Shown here: positions 36,397 to 45,933 of the stretch, in pieces
How positions within the stretch are numbered: the stretch's first letter is position 1
Layout: every line of letters begins with the position of its first letter
Origin: Anabaenopsis elenkinii CCIBt3563
Lineage (GTDB): Bacteria > Cyanobacteriota > Cyanobacteriia > Cyanobacteriales > Nostocaceae
DNA: 64,000 nucleotides
Direction: 5' to 3'
Assembly (NCBI RefSeq): GCF_015245355.1
Contig: NZ_CP063311.1
Coordinates: forward strand, 2,904,507 to 2,968,506
Notes under the pieces: generated by a model
The model's input: only the letters and a program-made list of their open reading frames with translations
Told to the model about the DNA's origin: nothing
Database searches by the model: none
Position numbers and translations under genes: made by a program

Positions 36397-37416
36397 CTAT
36401 CTCATATTTTGCTTTTTCTCAGCTTTGACATCGCGGGTGCTAACCGCGGCCAATTCTGCATCTAGCAAAGTGCGCCCAGTGGCTGCAAGGTAAACATCAT
36501 CTAGGCTGGGGCGAGATTGAGCAATACCAAATATCGGCAAGCCCACAGTGTTTAGGGATTGCTGTATGGTCATTAAGGCATCATTTTCCGGTGTGACTAC
36601 CAAGTTGAGGGAATTACCTTGAGCGCTGTTAATTATTACTTCTTGGACAAAGGGTAAATTTTGTAACATTTGTTTGGCTTTTTCCGCTTCTTCTGCTGGG
36701 GAAAATTCCCGGATGCGCAGAGTGATGCGATCGCCCCCAACTTGATCTTTTAATTGAGAAGGTGTACCCGCCGCAATCACCGTACCACGGTCAATAATAG
36801 CCACGCGATCGGCTAAAGCGTCAATTTCTTCTAAGTAATGACTGGTAATCAATACTGTTGTTCCAGAGGCGCGTAACTGGCGTAAAAATTCCCACACCAC
36901 AAACCTGCTATCTATGTCAAGCCCCACAGTCGGCTCATCCAACACCAAAACATCTGGAGCATGGAGTAAACCCGCTGCTAAGTCTAGGCGCTTGCGTAAA
37001 CCGCCGGAATAGGTTCCAGTCTTTTTACCGGCGTATTCCTGTAAACCCAGTAAACTTAACACCATATCAATCCGCTGTTTAGCCACAGACCGGGGGATAT
37101 GATACAGTGCTGCTTGTAGTTCCAGTAGTTCCCGTCCAGTTAGAACCTTATCTAAAGCGACTTCTTGGGCCACATAACCCAGTTTTTGGCGAGCGATTTT
37201 CGGGTTCTCCGTCACGGATATACCAGATACTTCGATTTTGCCAGCATCCGGTGTCGTCAGAGTACATAAAGCTCGCAGAGTCGTAGTTTTACCCGCACCG
37301 TTAGGACCGAGTAAACCAAAGATTTCCCCCGGTTCCACCTGAAAGGATACATCTTTGACTGCGACTACTTTACCGTAACTCTTTTGTAGTTTTTCAATTA
37401 AAACGGCAGGAGCCAT
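36397..37416 (-). CDS. ABC transporter ATPase (DrrA-like)
   Basis: A 339-residue ATPase. Walker A is GPNGAGKTT (near 38-46), signature YSGGLRKRLDLA, Walker B VLVLDEPTVGLD and the H-loop SHYLEE. A C-terminal extension of about 100 residues with DDVYLAATGR is typical of DrrA exporters. It energises the permease encoded 41 bp downstream. It starts at ATG 37416 and follows cydB by about 160 bp in the same direction. Confidence 0.93.
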   Translation of the reverse strand: MAPAVLIEKLQKSYGKVVAVKDVSFQVEPGEIFGLLGPNGAGKTTTLRALCTLTTPDAGKIEVSGISVTENPKIARQKLGYVAQEVALDKVLTGRELLELQAALYHIPRSVAKQRIDMVLSLLGLQEYAGKKTGTYSGGLRKRLDLAAGLLHAPDVLVLDEPTVGLDIDSRFVVWEFLRQLRASGTTVLITSHYLEEIDALADRVAIIDRGTVIAAGTPSQLKDQVGGDRITLRIREFSPAEEAEKAKQMLQNLPFVQEVIINSAQGNSLNLVVTPENDALMTIQQSLNTVGLPIFGIAQSRPSLDDVYLAATGRTLLDAELAAVSTRDVKAEKKQNMR

Positions 37417-37579
37417 GACAGCTTAAACTCTAACTATACAAATCTCAACAAATTCTATTTCTATTGTAGATGAGTAGTGAGAGGTCAGGCGAGTTGTAGA
37501 TCACCTTCCCTAACTTTACCCTCTCACCTTTGCGTCCGCCTAACTTAATTTTTTAGTTTAAATCTGTCGCAAATTTCAA

Positions 37580-38593
37580 TCACTCCCCATACTGTCCCCC
37601 AGTCACCTTACCGCGAAACACAATGTACTGGTAAAGGTTGTAAAACAACATCACCGGAATCAGAAACCCGATAAAAATAATCATAATTACCAGAGAACTC
37701 GGATCAGCCGCCGCCTGATAAATGGTAATTTGATTAGGGATAATATAAGGAAAAACAATTAATCCCAACCCCAAAAAAGTCAGCACAAATAAAAGAATAG
37801 TCCAGACAAACGGCGCTCTTTCCTCTCTCAGGTTAAGACTCTTGAGAAGTTGCCAAATTAGCAGCACTCCCAACACAGGGATCACAGCAAAGATATATAC
37901 TAGTGGTTGTTGAAATAAGCGTGCTCTGGCATTTTCATAAATAATTGGTGTGCTAATGGTGATGAAAATAGCGCCTATTAAAGTCGTCCAAGCCGCAATT
38001 TTAGCAGTTTTAAAATGAGTAGCTTGTAATTCTCCTGTAGTCTTCCACACCAGATAAGTCGAACCAATTAACACATAGGCTTGAATCAAAGTTAAAGCCA
38101 CCAACACAGAAGGAATGCTCAACCAGTCCCAGGTTGTACCAATAAAGTGTCCAGCTTCATCAACTTTAATTCCCTTGAGTACCGCACCTAAAGCAAAACC
38201 TTGACCGAGCGCGGCGGTAAAACTCCCCGCACCAAAGGCAAAATTCCATAAAAACTTGCGGTTGGATAACTCCCGAAATTCAAAAGCCACACCCCGAAAA
38301 ATAAACCCAAACACCATAGTCAGAATGGGAATATACAAGGCGCTTAAAATTGTGCCATAAGCCAAGGGAAACGCACCAAACAGACCTCCTCCCATTAAAA
38401 CTAGCCAGGTTTCGTTTGCATCCCAAATATTACTGAGACTAGTCATTAAAATTCCCCGGCGTTCCTCATCCGATGAAGTGAGAGATAATATCCCCACCCC
38501 TAAATCAAAACCATCTAGCATGACGTAGAGAAAGAGGAACAAAGCCAAAATTACAAACCATACTTGGGGGAGAAAATACTGGAGTGTCTCCAT
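37580..38593 (-). CDS. cydB: Cytochrome bd-type quinol oxidase subunit II
   Basis: A 337-residue membrane protein with about eight or nine helices. The N-terminal segment LDGFDLGVGIL and SNIWDANETWLVLMGGGLFGAFP are diagnostic of CydB. With CydA it forms the alternative quinol oxidase that reduces oxygen to water in cyanobacterial membranes. It follows cydA after 52 bp and is complete. Confidence 0.96.
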   Translation of the reverse strand: METLQYFLPQVWFVILALFLFLYVMLDGFDLGVGILSLTSSDEERRGILMTSLSNIWDANETWLVLMGGGLFGAFPLAYGTILSALYIPILTMVFGFIFRGVAFEFRELSNRKFLWNFAFGAGSFTAALGQGFALGAVLKGIKVDEAGHFIGTTWDWLSIPSVLVALTLIQAYVLIGSTYLVWKTTGELQATHFKTAKIAAWTTLIGAIFITISTPIIYENARARLFQQPLVYIFAVIPVLGVLLIWQLLKSLNLREERAPFVWTILLFVLTFLGLGLIVFPYIIPNQITIYQAAADPSSLVIMIIFIGFLIPVMLFYNLYQYIVFRGKVTGGQYGE

Positions 38594-38645
38594 ATAATTA
38601 ACTCTTGAGATTGGTTGCTAAATTAGAGGTTGTGGAATTTTCTGA

Positions 38646-40091
38646 TTATTGTTGTGCTTCAGCGGGACGTTCATCGGGTAGAAACTCCCCAGGGGTGGTT
38701 TCTACTGCGGGTTGATTGATCTCTAGCCCTGGAACTGGTAAATCTAGATTTGGACCTTGACGAATTATGCGACTACCAAAGTACAAAGCAGCAATAAATA
38801 ACAGAGTGTAAACTGTGGCAAAACTGGTGAGTGAAACTAAAACATTACTAGCAGGTATATGAGAAGCAGCGTCAACCGTGCGGATTTGTCCGTAAAGTGT
38901 CCAAGGCTGTCTTCCTACACAGCGCACAATCCACCCCGACTCAACGGCGATGTATCCTAAAGGTGCTGCAAGTATCCAACCCCGCAACAACCAGGATTGC
39001 TGGGTAATGTTTTCTACTGAAAGTTTACCCCGTAACCATTGTAATGTACTGAATAACATTAAACCAGCTAAGAAAAAGCCAATGGCGATCATGGTGCGGA
39101 AGGCGTAATAAATTAACCCCACCATGTGGGGTCGATCCTCTGGTTTCCACTCTTTTAATCCCCGTACTGGTTCGGAAAGATTTCTCTTAAATTCCAGAAT
39201 GTACCCCAGAGCGTTGGGAACAGTGATTTCCCAGTCGTTTTTTTGGGCTTTTTCGTTGGGTATAGCTAACAAACTCCAGTCAGCAGGTTGTCCCGCTGGA
39301 GAAGTTTCCCATTGGGCTTCCATGGCTGCGAGTTTCGTGGGTTGATAGTGATAAACTTGCTCGCCGCTGAGGTGTCCGATGTATATTTGTAATGGTGCAA
39401 CCGCGATCGACGCTGCTAAGGCAATCTTAAAAGACTTAGAAAAGAAATCCGGGTGACGTTGCTTTAAAATATACCAAGCACTAATTCCCCCAATCACAAA
39501 TAAAGAAGTTTCCAGTGTCGCAAAAAACATATGCAGCACACTGTTAACCATAAAGGGATTTAAAATTGCTTGAAAATAATCACTGACAATAAATTTACCA
39601 TCTACCATTTCCCCACCCGCGGGGGTTTGCATCCAGGAGTTTGCTGTCAAAATCCAGAGGGTGGATAAGTTCGCACCTACAGCTACCAAAATTGTGGAAA
39701 GATAGTGAATGGCGGGATTGACACGCTCCCAGCCGAATAACATAATCCCTAAAAATGCAGCTTCTAGCATAAACGCCCAAGAAGCCTCAAAACCAATAAC
39801 ACTACCAAAAAAGTTACCCACAGCTTCCGAGAATGGTCCCCAATTGGTACCAAACTGAAATTCCATGGGTATACCCGTTGCTACACCAATACCAAAGTTA
39901 AGGACATAAAACTTAGACCAAAACCGAGCGTGAAGGTAATAATCAGGATTACGAGTTTTTAGCCATACTCCTTCAACGATGACCAGATAAATCCCCATCC
40001 CCGTTGTCAGGACTGGCCAGAGCATATGGAATAGTGCAGTTAATGCAAATTGCATCCGTGATAACACCACAGAATCGGATAAAAATTCCAC
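38646..40091 (-). CDS. cydA: Cytochrome bd-type quinol oxidase subunit I
   Basis: A 481-residue CydA. Seen: the N-terminal SRMQFALTALFHMLWPVLTTG with a heme-ligand His, the helix with GVATGIPMEFQFGTNW, and GWIVRCVGRQPWTLYGQIRT, the classical GRQPW motif. The Q loop is short (about KAQKNDWEI and neighbours), as in the cyanide-insensitive oxidase branch. Translation starts at GTG 40091. It oxidises plastoquinol or ubiquinol-type quinols and forms an operon with cydB. Confidence 0.96.
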   Translation of the reverse strand: MEFLSDSVVLSRMQFALTALFHMLWPVLTTGMGIYLVIVEGVWLKTRNPDYYLHARFWSKFYVLNFGIGVATGIPMEFQFGTNWGPFSEAVGNFFGSVIGFEASWAFMLEAAFLGIMLFGWERVNPAIHYLSTILVAVGANLSTLWILTANSWMQTPAGGEMVDGKFIVSDYFQAILNPFMVNSVLHMFFATLETSLFVIGGISAWYILKQRHPDFFSKSFKIALAASIAVAPLQIYIGHLSGEQVYHYQPTKLAAMEAQWETSPAGQPADWSLLAIPNEKAQKNDWEITVPNALGYILEFKRNLSEPVRGLKEWKPEDRPHMVGLIYYAFRTMIAIGFFLAGLMLFSTLQWLRGKLSVENITQQSWLLRGWILAAPLGYIAVESGWIVRCVGRQPWTLYGQIRTVDAASHIPASNVLVSLTSFATVYTLLFIAALYFGSRIIRQGPNLDLPVPGLEINQPAVETTPGEFLPDERPAEAQQ

Positions 40092-40223
40092 GACTTATCT
40101 CCCTGAGTTAGCCATACCAGTTAGGATACACTTTTTGGCTAGAATGTAAATATACTCAAAAATTGAATTTGTATGCTTCTTAGTATATTCGCTAACAACT
40201 AAAATTTTAACTATAAAGTATTG

Positions 40224-40241
40224 AGCCTGCATAGGCAGGCT
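40224..40241. terminator. Terminator between ald and cydA
   Basis: AGCCTGC (40224-40230) pairs with GCAGGCT (40235-40241) across a 4-nt loop. A T run follows on the plus strand, but the flanking genes are both on the minus strand; the hairpin lies 46 bp past the ald stop and could end its transcript. Confidence 0.6.
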
Positions 40242-40286
40242 TTTTGATCTAACCTCAGAGAATATCTGACGCCATCACCGAATATC

Positions 40287-41378
40287 TTAATTTACCAAAT
40301 CCGGGAAAACTTCTTGCACTGCTGGATGTACTAAGCGGTGATTTTGCACATTCAGGCCTTTAGCTAAGGCTGGGTTAACTTCTAGGGCTTTAATACCTAA
40401 ATTTGCTAATTGCACAACATAAGGTAATGTACTGTTATTAAGTGCTTGGGTAGCCGTCCAAGGTACTGCACCTGGCATATTGGGAACGCCATAATGTACG
40501 ACACCTTCTTCTATGTATACAGGATTGGTGTGTGAGGTTACGTGTAAAGTTTCTACACAACCCCCTTGGTCAACCGCAACATCTACAATTACCGAACCGG
40601 GACGCATTTGTTGGACAAATTCACGGGATACTAGTATGGGCGCTCTCCGTCCGGGGACTAAAACAGCACCAATGAGTAAATCAGCTTCTTTGATGGCAGT
40701 TTGGATATGGGCTGAATTGCTATATAGTAGTTCAACTCTAGAACCAAATGAGGTTTCTAAGTAAGATAAACGCTCGACATTTACATCTAAGATTTGGACA
40801 GCAGCACCCATACCCACAGCAATTTTAGCCGCTTCTGTACCCACAACGCCGCCGCCTAAAATTACTACTTTTCCTGGTTTAACCCCAGGGACACCCCCTA
40901 AGAGAACTCCTCTACCACCTTGTTGGCGTTCTAGAAATCTGGCTCCGAATTGTACTGCTAGGCGACCCGCAATAATGCTCATGGGACTGAGCAAAGGTAG
41001 TTTATTTGCACCGGTTTGTTCTACGGTTTCGTAAGCGATCGCACAAGTGCCACAATCAATTAAATGCTCAGTTAAACTGCGATCGGCTGCTAAATGCAGA
41101 TAAGTAAATAATATCTGTCCTTTTTGTAAATACTTGTACTCTTTTGTTAAAGGTTCTTTGACCTTGATAACTAACTCCCGATTCCAAGCTGCTTCTTGCG
41201 TATAAACAATCTCAGCGCCAGCCTCTTGATAATCCTCATCTGTAAATCCCGCACCACTACCTGCTTGACTCTGAACAAAAATGGCATGACCATTTTCCCG
41301 CAGTACCCGCACACTAGAGGGACTTAACCCTACTCGAAACTCTTGATCCTTCAACTCGCGAGGAACGCCGATTTCCAT
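40287..41378 (-). CDS. ald: Alanine dehydrogenase
   Basis: A 363-residue enzyme that deaminates L-alanine to pyruvate with NAD. Seen: the start MEIGVPRELKDQEFRVGLSP, the catalytic Lys in VKVKEPL, HLAADRSL with the active-site His, the NAD motif VVILGGGVVGTEAAKIAVGMGA, and the C-terminal GVPNMPGAVPWTATQAL. In heterocyst-forming cyanobacteria Ald supports alanine use in diazotrophic growth (family knowledge). It is a single gene, divergent from the hli gene. Confidence 0.96.
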   Translation of the reverse strand: MEIGVPRELKDQEFRVGLSPSSVRVLRENGHAIFVQSQAGSGAGFTDEDYQEAGAEIVYTQEAAWNRELVIKVKEPLTKEYKYLQKGQILFTYLHLAADRSLTEHLIDCGTCAIAYETVEQTGANKLPLLSPMSIIAGRLAVQFGARFLERQQGGRGVLLGGVPGVKPGKVVILGGGVVGTEAAKIAVGMGAAVQILDVNVERLSYLETSFGSRVELLYSNSAHIQTAIKEADLLIGAVLVPGRRAPILVSREFVQQMRPGSVIVDVAVDQGGCVETLHVTSHTNPVYIEEGVVHYGVPNMPGAVPWTATQALNNSTLPYVVQLANLGIKALEVNPALAKGLNVQNHRLVHPAVQEVFPDLVN

Positions 41379-41739
41379 GTTCCGCCTCTAATGATTTTTT
41401 TTGTTCAACTTTAGCCTGCGTTGGCTTCCACTTCCGTATTAGGGATAGCTAATTACTAAGCTAGGTGATCAAACTCCTGCCCTTGACTATTGCCCCAATA
41501 TTTCTACAATATATAAAAAATAATTACAAATTGTTAAAATAGGATTGTACGGTTTCCTATTTGGAAGCTGTAGCAGATTCGGGGATTTATGCACCACCAT
41601 CACTACCACCAGTTACCAATCATCTGGGGGTCAGGTTCTCCAAGTTTTCAATTCAGTTTGGTGATCAATGCCATCTGAAAGTTTGATAATCCTTTACTGT
41701 TCACTGTTTTAACTTCCACCACAAAGAGGTTTTGAAAAA
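41379..41739. other. 361-bp divergent control region (ald / hli)
   Basis: Separates the ATG codons of ald and the hli gene, so it holds both promoters. An AT-rich tract lies near 41500-41540 (poly-A/T runs around TATAAAAAATAATTAC). No coding frame was recognised. Confidence 0.5.
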
Positions 41740-41910
41740 ATGTCACAATTACAACCAACAATTACCCCCAAATTAGAAGAGCCTAAGTTTGGCTTTAATG
41801 AATATGCTGAACGCTTAAACGGGCGAGCTGCAATGATTGGCTTTTTATTGATAGTGGTGATTGAGTACTTCACTAACCAAGGTGTGCTATCATGGCTAGG
41901 CCTGAAGTAG
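41740..41910 (+). CDS. High-light-inducible protein (single-helix CAB family)
   Basis: A 56-residue single-helix chlorophyll-binding protein. After a polar N-terminus the motif ERLNGRAAMIGF (Glu24, Arg29) starts a membrane helix that continues LLIVVIEYFTNQGVLSWLGL. Glu and Arg form the salt bridge and ligand site of LHC-type helices. Hli proteins bind chlorophyll and carotenoid and protect photosystem assembly under high light. ATG 41740 follows AAAGAGG at 41723-41729. A tnpB relic begins right after the stop. Confidence 0.92.
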   Translation: MSQLQPTITPKLEEPKFGFNEYAERLNGRAAMIGFLLIVVIEYFTNQGVLSWLGLK

Positions 41911-41918
41911 TAAGACAT

Positions 41919-42059
41919 TGCGGAATTCAGATTTCTCGTGATGTGAATGGCGCACGCAATATTCTATTGTGTGCTTTGCAAGCAACTGCCTTCACCGTGA
42001 CCCATGATTCTATCGTGCTTTCTGACTCGTCAGAATTGACGGATGCCGTAGTTACTTAA
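41919..42059 (+). pseudogene. tnpB C-terminal relic
   Basis: Translating from 41919 gives CGIQISRDVNGARNILLCALQ and then a short tail to TAA 42059. The first part is the end of a TnpB zinc ribbon plus the RuvC-III motif (RDVNGARN). Nothing of the remaining gene is present upstream, where the intact hli gene ends only 8 bp before. It is the scar of an element lost by deletion. No element end was recognised at the right. Confidence 0.8.
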
Positions 42060-42140
42060 GTTTAATCGCTTTGATTAGCTTAAAAGCTGCACTACAAAAT
42101 ATAAAACTTTCAGTTGTAAGCTAGTAATTAGAACTGTTTT

Positions 42141-42165
42141 AACCAGCTAGTTGTTTTAGCTGGTT
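42141..42165 (+). terminator. Rho-independent terminator
   Basis: AACCAGCTA (42141-42149) pairs perfectly with TAGCTGGTT (42157-42165) over a 7-nt loop and is followed by TTGA. It may be the original terminator of the hli transcript, displaced by the tnpB relic. Confidence 0.75.
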
Positions 42166-42325
42166 TTGACCTTATATCTACCTAATAGCGGACTTTCTTA
42201 CACAACTTGCCATATATAACGAAAAAAATCTAGTCATCTAGATGCATATCCTGACAATGGCAGTTAATGTGTAAGTTATTCTTGATCAAGTTAAACCTCA
42301 GGTAATCTGGACAAACCAAGCTGTG

Positions 42326-42619
42326 ATGAATGCTGTATTACCTCGTTTTTTGAAATCAGCCTACAGAAAAGATCCCATCATCAGTGTATTGATGACCGTA
42401 GGGGTGGTAGATGCCCTGATTGGTGGACTAGATGATAGTTGGTCATTATTTGCTTTCGGTCTGGGAACTGCCGGGATCAGTCTAGCTTTTAAGTTATGGC
42501 GTATCCAGCAACGGGAACCCCTATCAGATGCAGTGGAAGTGCAACATTATTTACCTCCCCAATCATCTAGTGCTAATCTGCCAGTTCTGACTGTTCCTCA
42601 GAAAAAACCACGCCGATAA
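42326..42619 (+). CDS. Small membrane protein of unknown function
   Basis: A 97-residue protein from ATG 42326 (a GTG codon lies just before). It has a hydrophobic hairpin (DPIISVLMTVGVVDALIGGL and WSLFAFGLGTAGISLAFKLW) and a polar, basic C-terminal tail ending KKPRR. It resembles conserved cyanobacterial proteins without function. It stands alone and converges with the DUF4168 gene. Confidence 0.65.
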   Translation: MNAVLPRFLKSAYRKDPIISVLMTVGVVDALIGGLDDSWSLFAFGLGTAGISLAFKLWRIQQREPLSDAVEVQHYLPPQSSSANLPVLTVPQKKPRR

Positions 42620-42626
42620 TTAACGG

Positions 42627-43130
42627 CTAGTTGTTCTGAAGTAGCCGCTGTAGCTGTTGTTGCAAAGCCGGGTCTTGCTGAACGGCGACAAATATCTCAT
42701 TAAAGCGGTTTAGCTCTAGACCCCCAGCCCGCACAGCTTCCTCCTGTTGCAACACCGTTTGCTGTTGGATTGACTCAATCTGGGCGGCTATTTGGTTAAA
42801 AGACTGTTGCTCCTCTTGAGTGGGTGGTGAAGACGGTTGACTATCCGGTGTTTGTTGTGCTTGGGAAAGCTCTTGAAACCTCTCTACGCTTATATCTGAT
42901 TGCTGAATAATTTCTAGACTCCTCTGTTGACCTGTTTCGGCAATTTCCTGCAACCGGGGGAGAATACCGGCAAATTGTTGGAGTTCTTCTTGACTGACAT
43001 TAGTTTGTGCTTGAGCCTGTGAGGATTGTTCCGCGATTGCTGGAGAAACGGGAGTTTGTGCAACAACAGAAAAATTCCCCCCAAGTAAAAAAACCAAAAC
43101 TGAGCTACCTTTAAAGATTTGCCTTAACAT
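42627..43130 (-). CDS. DUF4168 secreted protein
   Basis: From ATG 43130 the protein has 167 residues: a signal peptide (MLRQIFKGSSVLVFLLGGNFSVVAQ), a Gln-rich spacer, and helices with VSQEELQQFAGILPRLQEI and GLELNRFNEIFVAVQQDPALQQQL, the DUF4168 pattern. The function is not known; export to the periplasm is inferred. A longer frame to 43229 would put 33 residues ahead of the signal peptide and is rejected. Confidence 0.8.
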   Translation of the reverse strand: MLRQIFKGSSVLVFLLGGNFSVVAQTPVSPAIAEQSSQAQAQTNVSQEELQQFAGILPRLQEIAETGQQRSLEIIQQSDISVERFQELSQAQQTPDSQPSSPPTQEEQQSFNQIAAQIESIQQQTVLQQEEAVRAGGLELNRFNEIFVAVQQDPALQQQLQRLLQNN

Positions 43131-43362
43131 ACTGACTGACTCCGAAAAAATTACTAACCTTGCACAAATCAAACAAGTTTGATTTTTATCAGCAGGTTTA
43201 TTGAGCAATTCGTGTGATAGCAAATACAAGGTATGACTGATATCTAGACAGATGGATCTAGATGATCAATATCAGTTATCGTTTAGCTTAATACATCTTT
43301 ACCAATTTCTTCAAGATGACACACAAAGGTCTTTCGGACACTTGACCACCAGCCAAACTTAA

Positions 43363-43386
43363 CAAAAAAAAACCCCTATCTTGGGG
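43363..43386 (-). terminator. Terminator of the ctaCDE operon
   Basis: On the minus strand a CCCC/GGGG hairpin (43373-43386) is followed directly by a run of about nine T (A run at 43363-43372). It lies 38 bp after the ctaE stop. Confidence 0.85.
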
Positions 43387-43423
43387 CTGATTTAGTTATT
43401 TTCCTGGACTAAATAACTAGTAT

Positions 43424-44044
43424 TCACAGTAAATACAGTAAACCAAACAGAATAATCCAAATCACATCAACAAAGTGCCAATAGATTTCTGCGGCTTCCA
43501 TACCAAAGTGCTGTTCGTTACTGTAGTGACCAGGAACGCGCGATCGCCACAGAACAGCAACAATTGCCAAAACTCCAATAGTAACGTGCAAACCGTGGAA
43601 GCCAGTTAAAACATAAAATGCACTAGCAAACAAATTTGTGGTCAAACCAAATTCCAGATGGGCATATTCATAAACCTGACCCATCAAGAAAATACCACCC
43701 ATGACCGCCGTAATTGTCAACCAAATACGCATCCCCTTAACATCATTCTTTTTGATAGCAGTGTCAGCATTGTGCATCACAAAACTACTAGCAATTAGAT
43801 TGACAGTATTAACCCCAGGTAGCAATAGTTCTAATTCCGGTGTTCCTTCTGGAGGCCATGTTGGTAAAGTAGCACGGAAAGCCAAATAAGCTCCGAACAT
43901 CCCCATAAAAATCATTCCTTCAGCCACCAGAAACATCACTAGCCCAAATAGGCGCAGGTCTGGATGTTCTTCATGAGCACTATGGGCTGTTCCAGAATGA
44001 TCATTCAGTTGAGTTTTTCCTGGGTCAATTGTTTGACTTTGCAT
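43424..44044 (-). CDS. ctaE: Cytochrome c oxidase subunit III
   Basis: A 206-residue membrane protein with five helices, the short bacterial form. Segments MFLVAEGMIFMGMFGAYLAFR, the later VYEYAHLEFGLTTNLFASAFYVLTGFHGLHVTIG and AEIYWHFVDVIWIILF are diagnostic. ATG 44044 (MQSQTIDPGKTQ) is preferred over the upstream 44107 start, which lies in a spacer. It ends the operon, 65 bp behind ctaD, with a clear terminator. Confidence 0.96.
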   Translation of the reverse strand: MQSQTIDPGKTQLNDHSGTAHSAHEEHPDLRLFGLVMFLVAEGMIFMGMFGAYLAFRATLPTWPPEGTPELELLLPGVNTVNLIASSFVMHNADTAIKKNDVKGMRIWLTITAVMGGIFLMGQVYEYAHLEFGLTTNLFASAFYVLTGFHGLHVTIGVLAIVAVLWRSRVPGHYSNEQHFGMEAAEIYWHFVDVIWIILFGLLYLL

Positions 44045-44109
44045 GAATCTTTCAAAATGTAAATGAACAGGGAATGGGGAATAGGGAATTACACCCCTAA
44101 TCCCCACTC

Positions 44110-45804
44110 TTAAGCGCCGGACTCAATGGTGGGATATGGTTCATCAGGTTCGAGGCTTAACACCGCCTGAATATCCACTTCTTTCTTACCTACGCCATAA
44201 TCGTAAGGCCCTGTAGTTAAGACCGGGAGCTGCTCAAAATTCTCAATTTCTGGAGGTGAGCTAGTAGTCCACTCTAAAGTTAGTCCCCGCCAAGGATTAT
44301 TACCAGCTTTTTCTCCATACCACCAACTCCAAACAGCATTGATGATAAAGGGTAATGTTGAAATCGCCAGAATATAAGACCCGTAGGTGCAGATTTCATT
44401 CAATGATGTGAATTTGGGGTCATATTGGGCAATACGGCGGTTCATCCCCATCAGTCCCAGTTTGTGCATGGGTAAGAAGGTCATATTCAGACCCACAATA
44501 GTTAAAACAGCATGAACTTTACCCCAAAATTCGTTCATCATCCGTCCCGTCATTTTTGGGAACCAGTGATAAATAGCGGCAAAAATTCCTAAAACACTAC
44601 CACCAAAAAGAACGTAGTGTAAGTGTGCCACTACAAAATAAGTATCATGAACGTGAATATCAAAGGGGACTGCGGCTAACATCACACCACTAACCCCCCC
44701 AATCACGAAGGTTCCTAAAAAGCCCATAGCAAAAATCATCGGACTATTGAGGCTAATTTTCCCACCCCAAATAGTTGCTAACCAACCAAAGATTTTAATC
44801 CCAGTGGGTACAGCAATGATCATGGTGGTGATCATAAAAAACATTCTTAACCAACCGGGGACACCACTTGTAAACATATGATGCGCCCAGACGATTAGCC
44901 CTAAGAAACTGATAGCCAGAGAAGAATAGGCGATCGCCTTATAGCCAAAAATAGGTTTGCGAGCATGAACCGGCAAAATTTCCGAAATTGCCCCAAAGAA
45001 AGGCAAAATCATGATATAAACCGCCGGGTGAGAATAAAACCAGAACATATGCTGGTAAACCACCGGGTCTCCCCCGCCAGTGGGGTTAAAAAATGCTGTT
45101 CCTGCTAATAAGTCAAAACCCAGGAGAATCAGCGCCCCCGCCAGTACTGGTGTAGATAGCAACACTAAAGCTGAAGTTGCCAACATTGACCAACAAAATA
45201 AAGGCATTTGATGAACGCCCATACTGGGAACACGCATCTTCAGAATGGTAACAATAAAGTTAATGGCTCCCAAAATCGAGGATGTACCCAATAGCAGCAC
45301 ACTCATAATCCAGATCGCCTCACCCACTTGACCTGTTACCAAGCTCAAAGGAGGGTAGGAAGTCCATCCAGCATCAGCCGCATCACCCAGGGCTAAACTG
45401 GCGATCAGCAACACACCCGCCGGGGGAATCATCCAAAAAGCTACAGCATTCAAGCGCGGAAATGCCATATCTCTAGCCCCAATCATCAGGGGAATCAGAT
45501 AGTTAGCAAATCCCGCACCTGCTGGCACAATCCACAAAAAAATCATGATTGTGGCGTGCAGTGTAAATAAACTGTTGTAAATTTCCGGGCTGACAAAATC
45601 TACTTCTGGGGTACGTAGTTCTGTCCGCACCAAGTCAGCCATTACCCCGCCAATACAGTAGAAAACAAAGGAAGTAACTAGGTATTGAATCCCAATCACC
45701 TTATGGTCGGTACTGAAACCAAAAAAGTCTAGCCAATGTCTTTCTTGTGGTTCTTCTATATGAGGCGGAATATTGGCAGTTTTTTCTAACTGAGTTTGTG
45801 TCAT
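44110..45804 (-). CDS. ctaD: Cytochrome c oxidase subunit I
   Basis: A 564-residue, twelve-helix protein carrying heme a, heme a3 and CuB. The CuB ligand region WFYSHPAVYIMILPFFG includes the cross-linked His-Tyr pair; HHMFTSG follows, and HDTYFVVAHLHYVLFGG has the heme a3 and heme a histidines. It pumps protons and reduces oxygen with electrons from CuA of subunit II. The middle gene of ctaCDE. Confidence 0.97.
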   Translation of the reverse strand: MTQTQLEKTANIPPHIEEPQERHWLDFFGFSTDHKVIGIQYLVTSFVFYCIGGVMADLVRTELRTPEVDFVSPEIYNSLFTLHATIMIFLWIVPAGAGFANYLIPLMIGARDMAFPRLNAVAFWMIPPAGVLLIASLALGDAADAGWTSYPPLSLVTGQVGEAIWIMSVLLLGTSSILGAINFIVTILKMRVPSMGVHQMPLFCWSMLATSALVLLSTPVLAGALILLGFDLLAGTAFFNPTGGGDPVVYQHMFWFYSHPAVYIMILPFFGAISEILPVHARKPIFGYKAIAYSSLAISFLGLIVWAHHMFTSGVPGWLRMFFMITTMIIAVPTGIKIFGWLATIWGGKISLNSPMIFAMGFLGTFVIGGVSGVMLAAVPFDIHVHDTYFVVAHLHYVLFGGSVLGIFAAIYHWFPKMTGRMMNEFWGKVHAVLTIVGLNMTFLPMHKLGLMGMNRRIAQYDPKFTSLNEICTYGSYILAISTLPFIINAVWSWWYGEKAGNNPWRGLTLEWTTSSPPEIENFEQLPVLTTGPYDYGVGKKEVDIQAVLSLEPDEPYPTIESGA

Positions 45805-45933
45805 AAGTTAATTAGTCATTACTCATGAGGAAAATGATCTTCTTCCCGTTCCTAACTTGTTTTTACGGATTGAATGACCTTGAATTTCTGTGCTGAGTCA
45901 GGGATGAAATGCTGACCCAGCTAGGGATACTGT

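Noticed and set aside
43131..43229. 33-residue N-terminal extension of the DUF4168 protein
   Set aside because: It would put polar sequence in front of a clear signal peptide; the internal ATG at 43130 is a better start.
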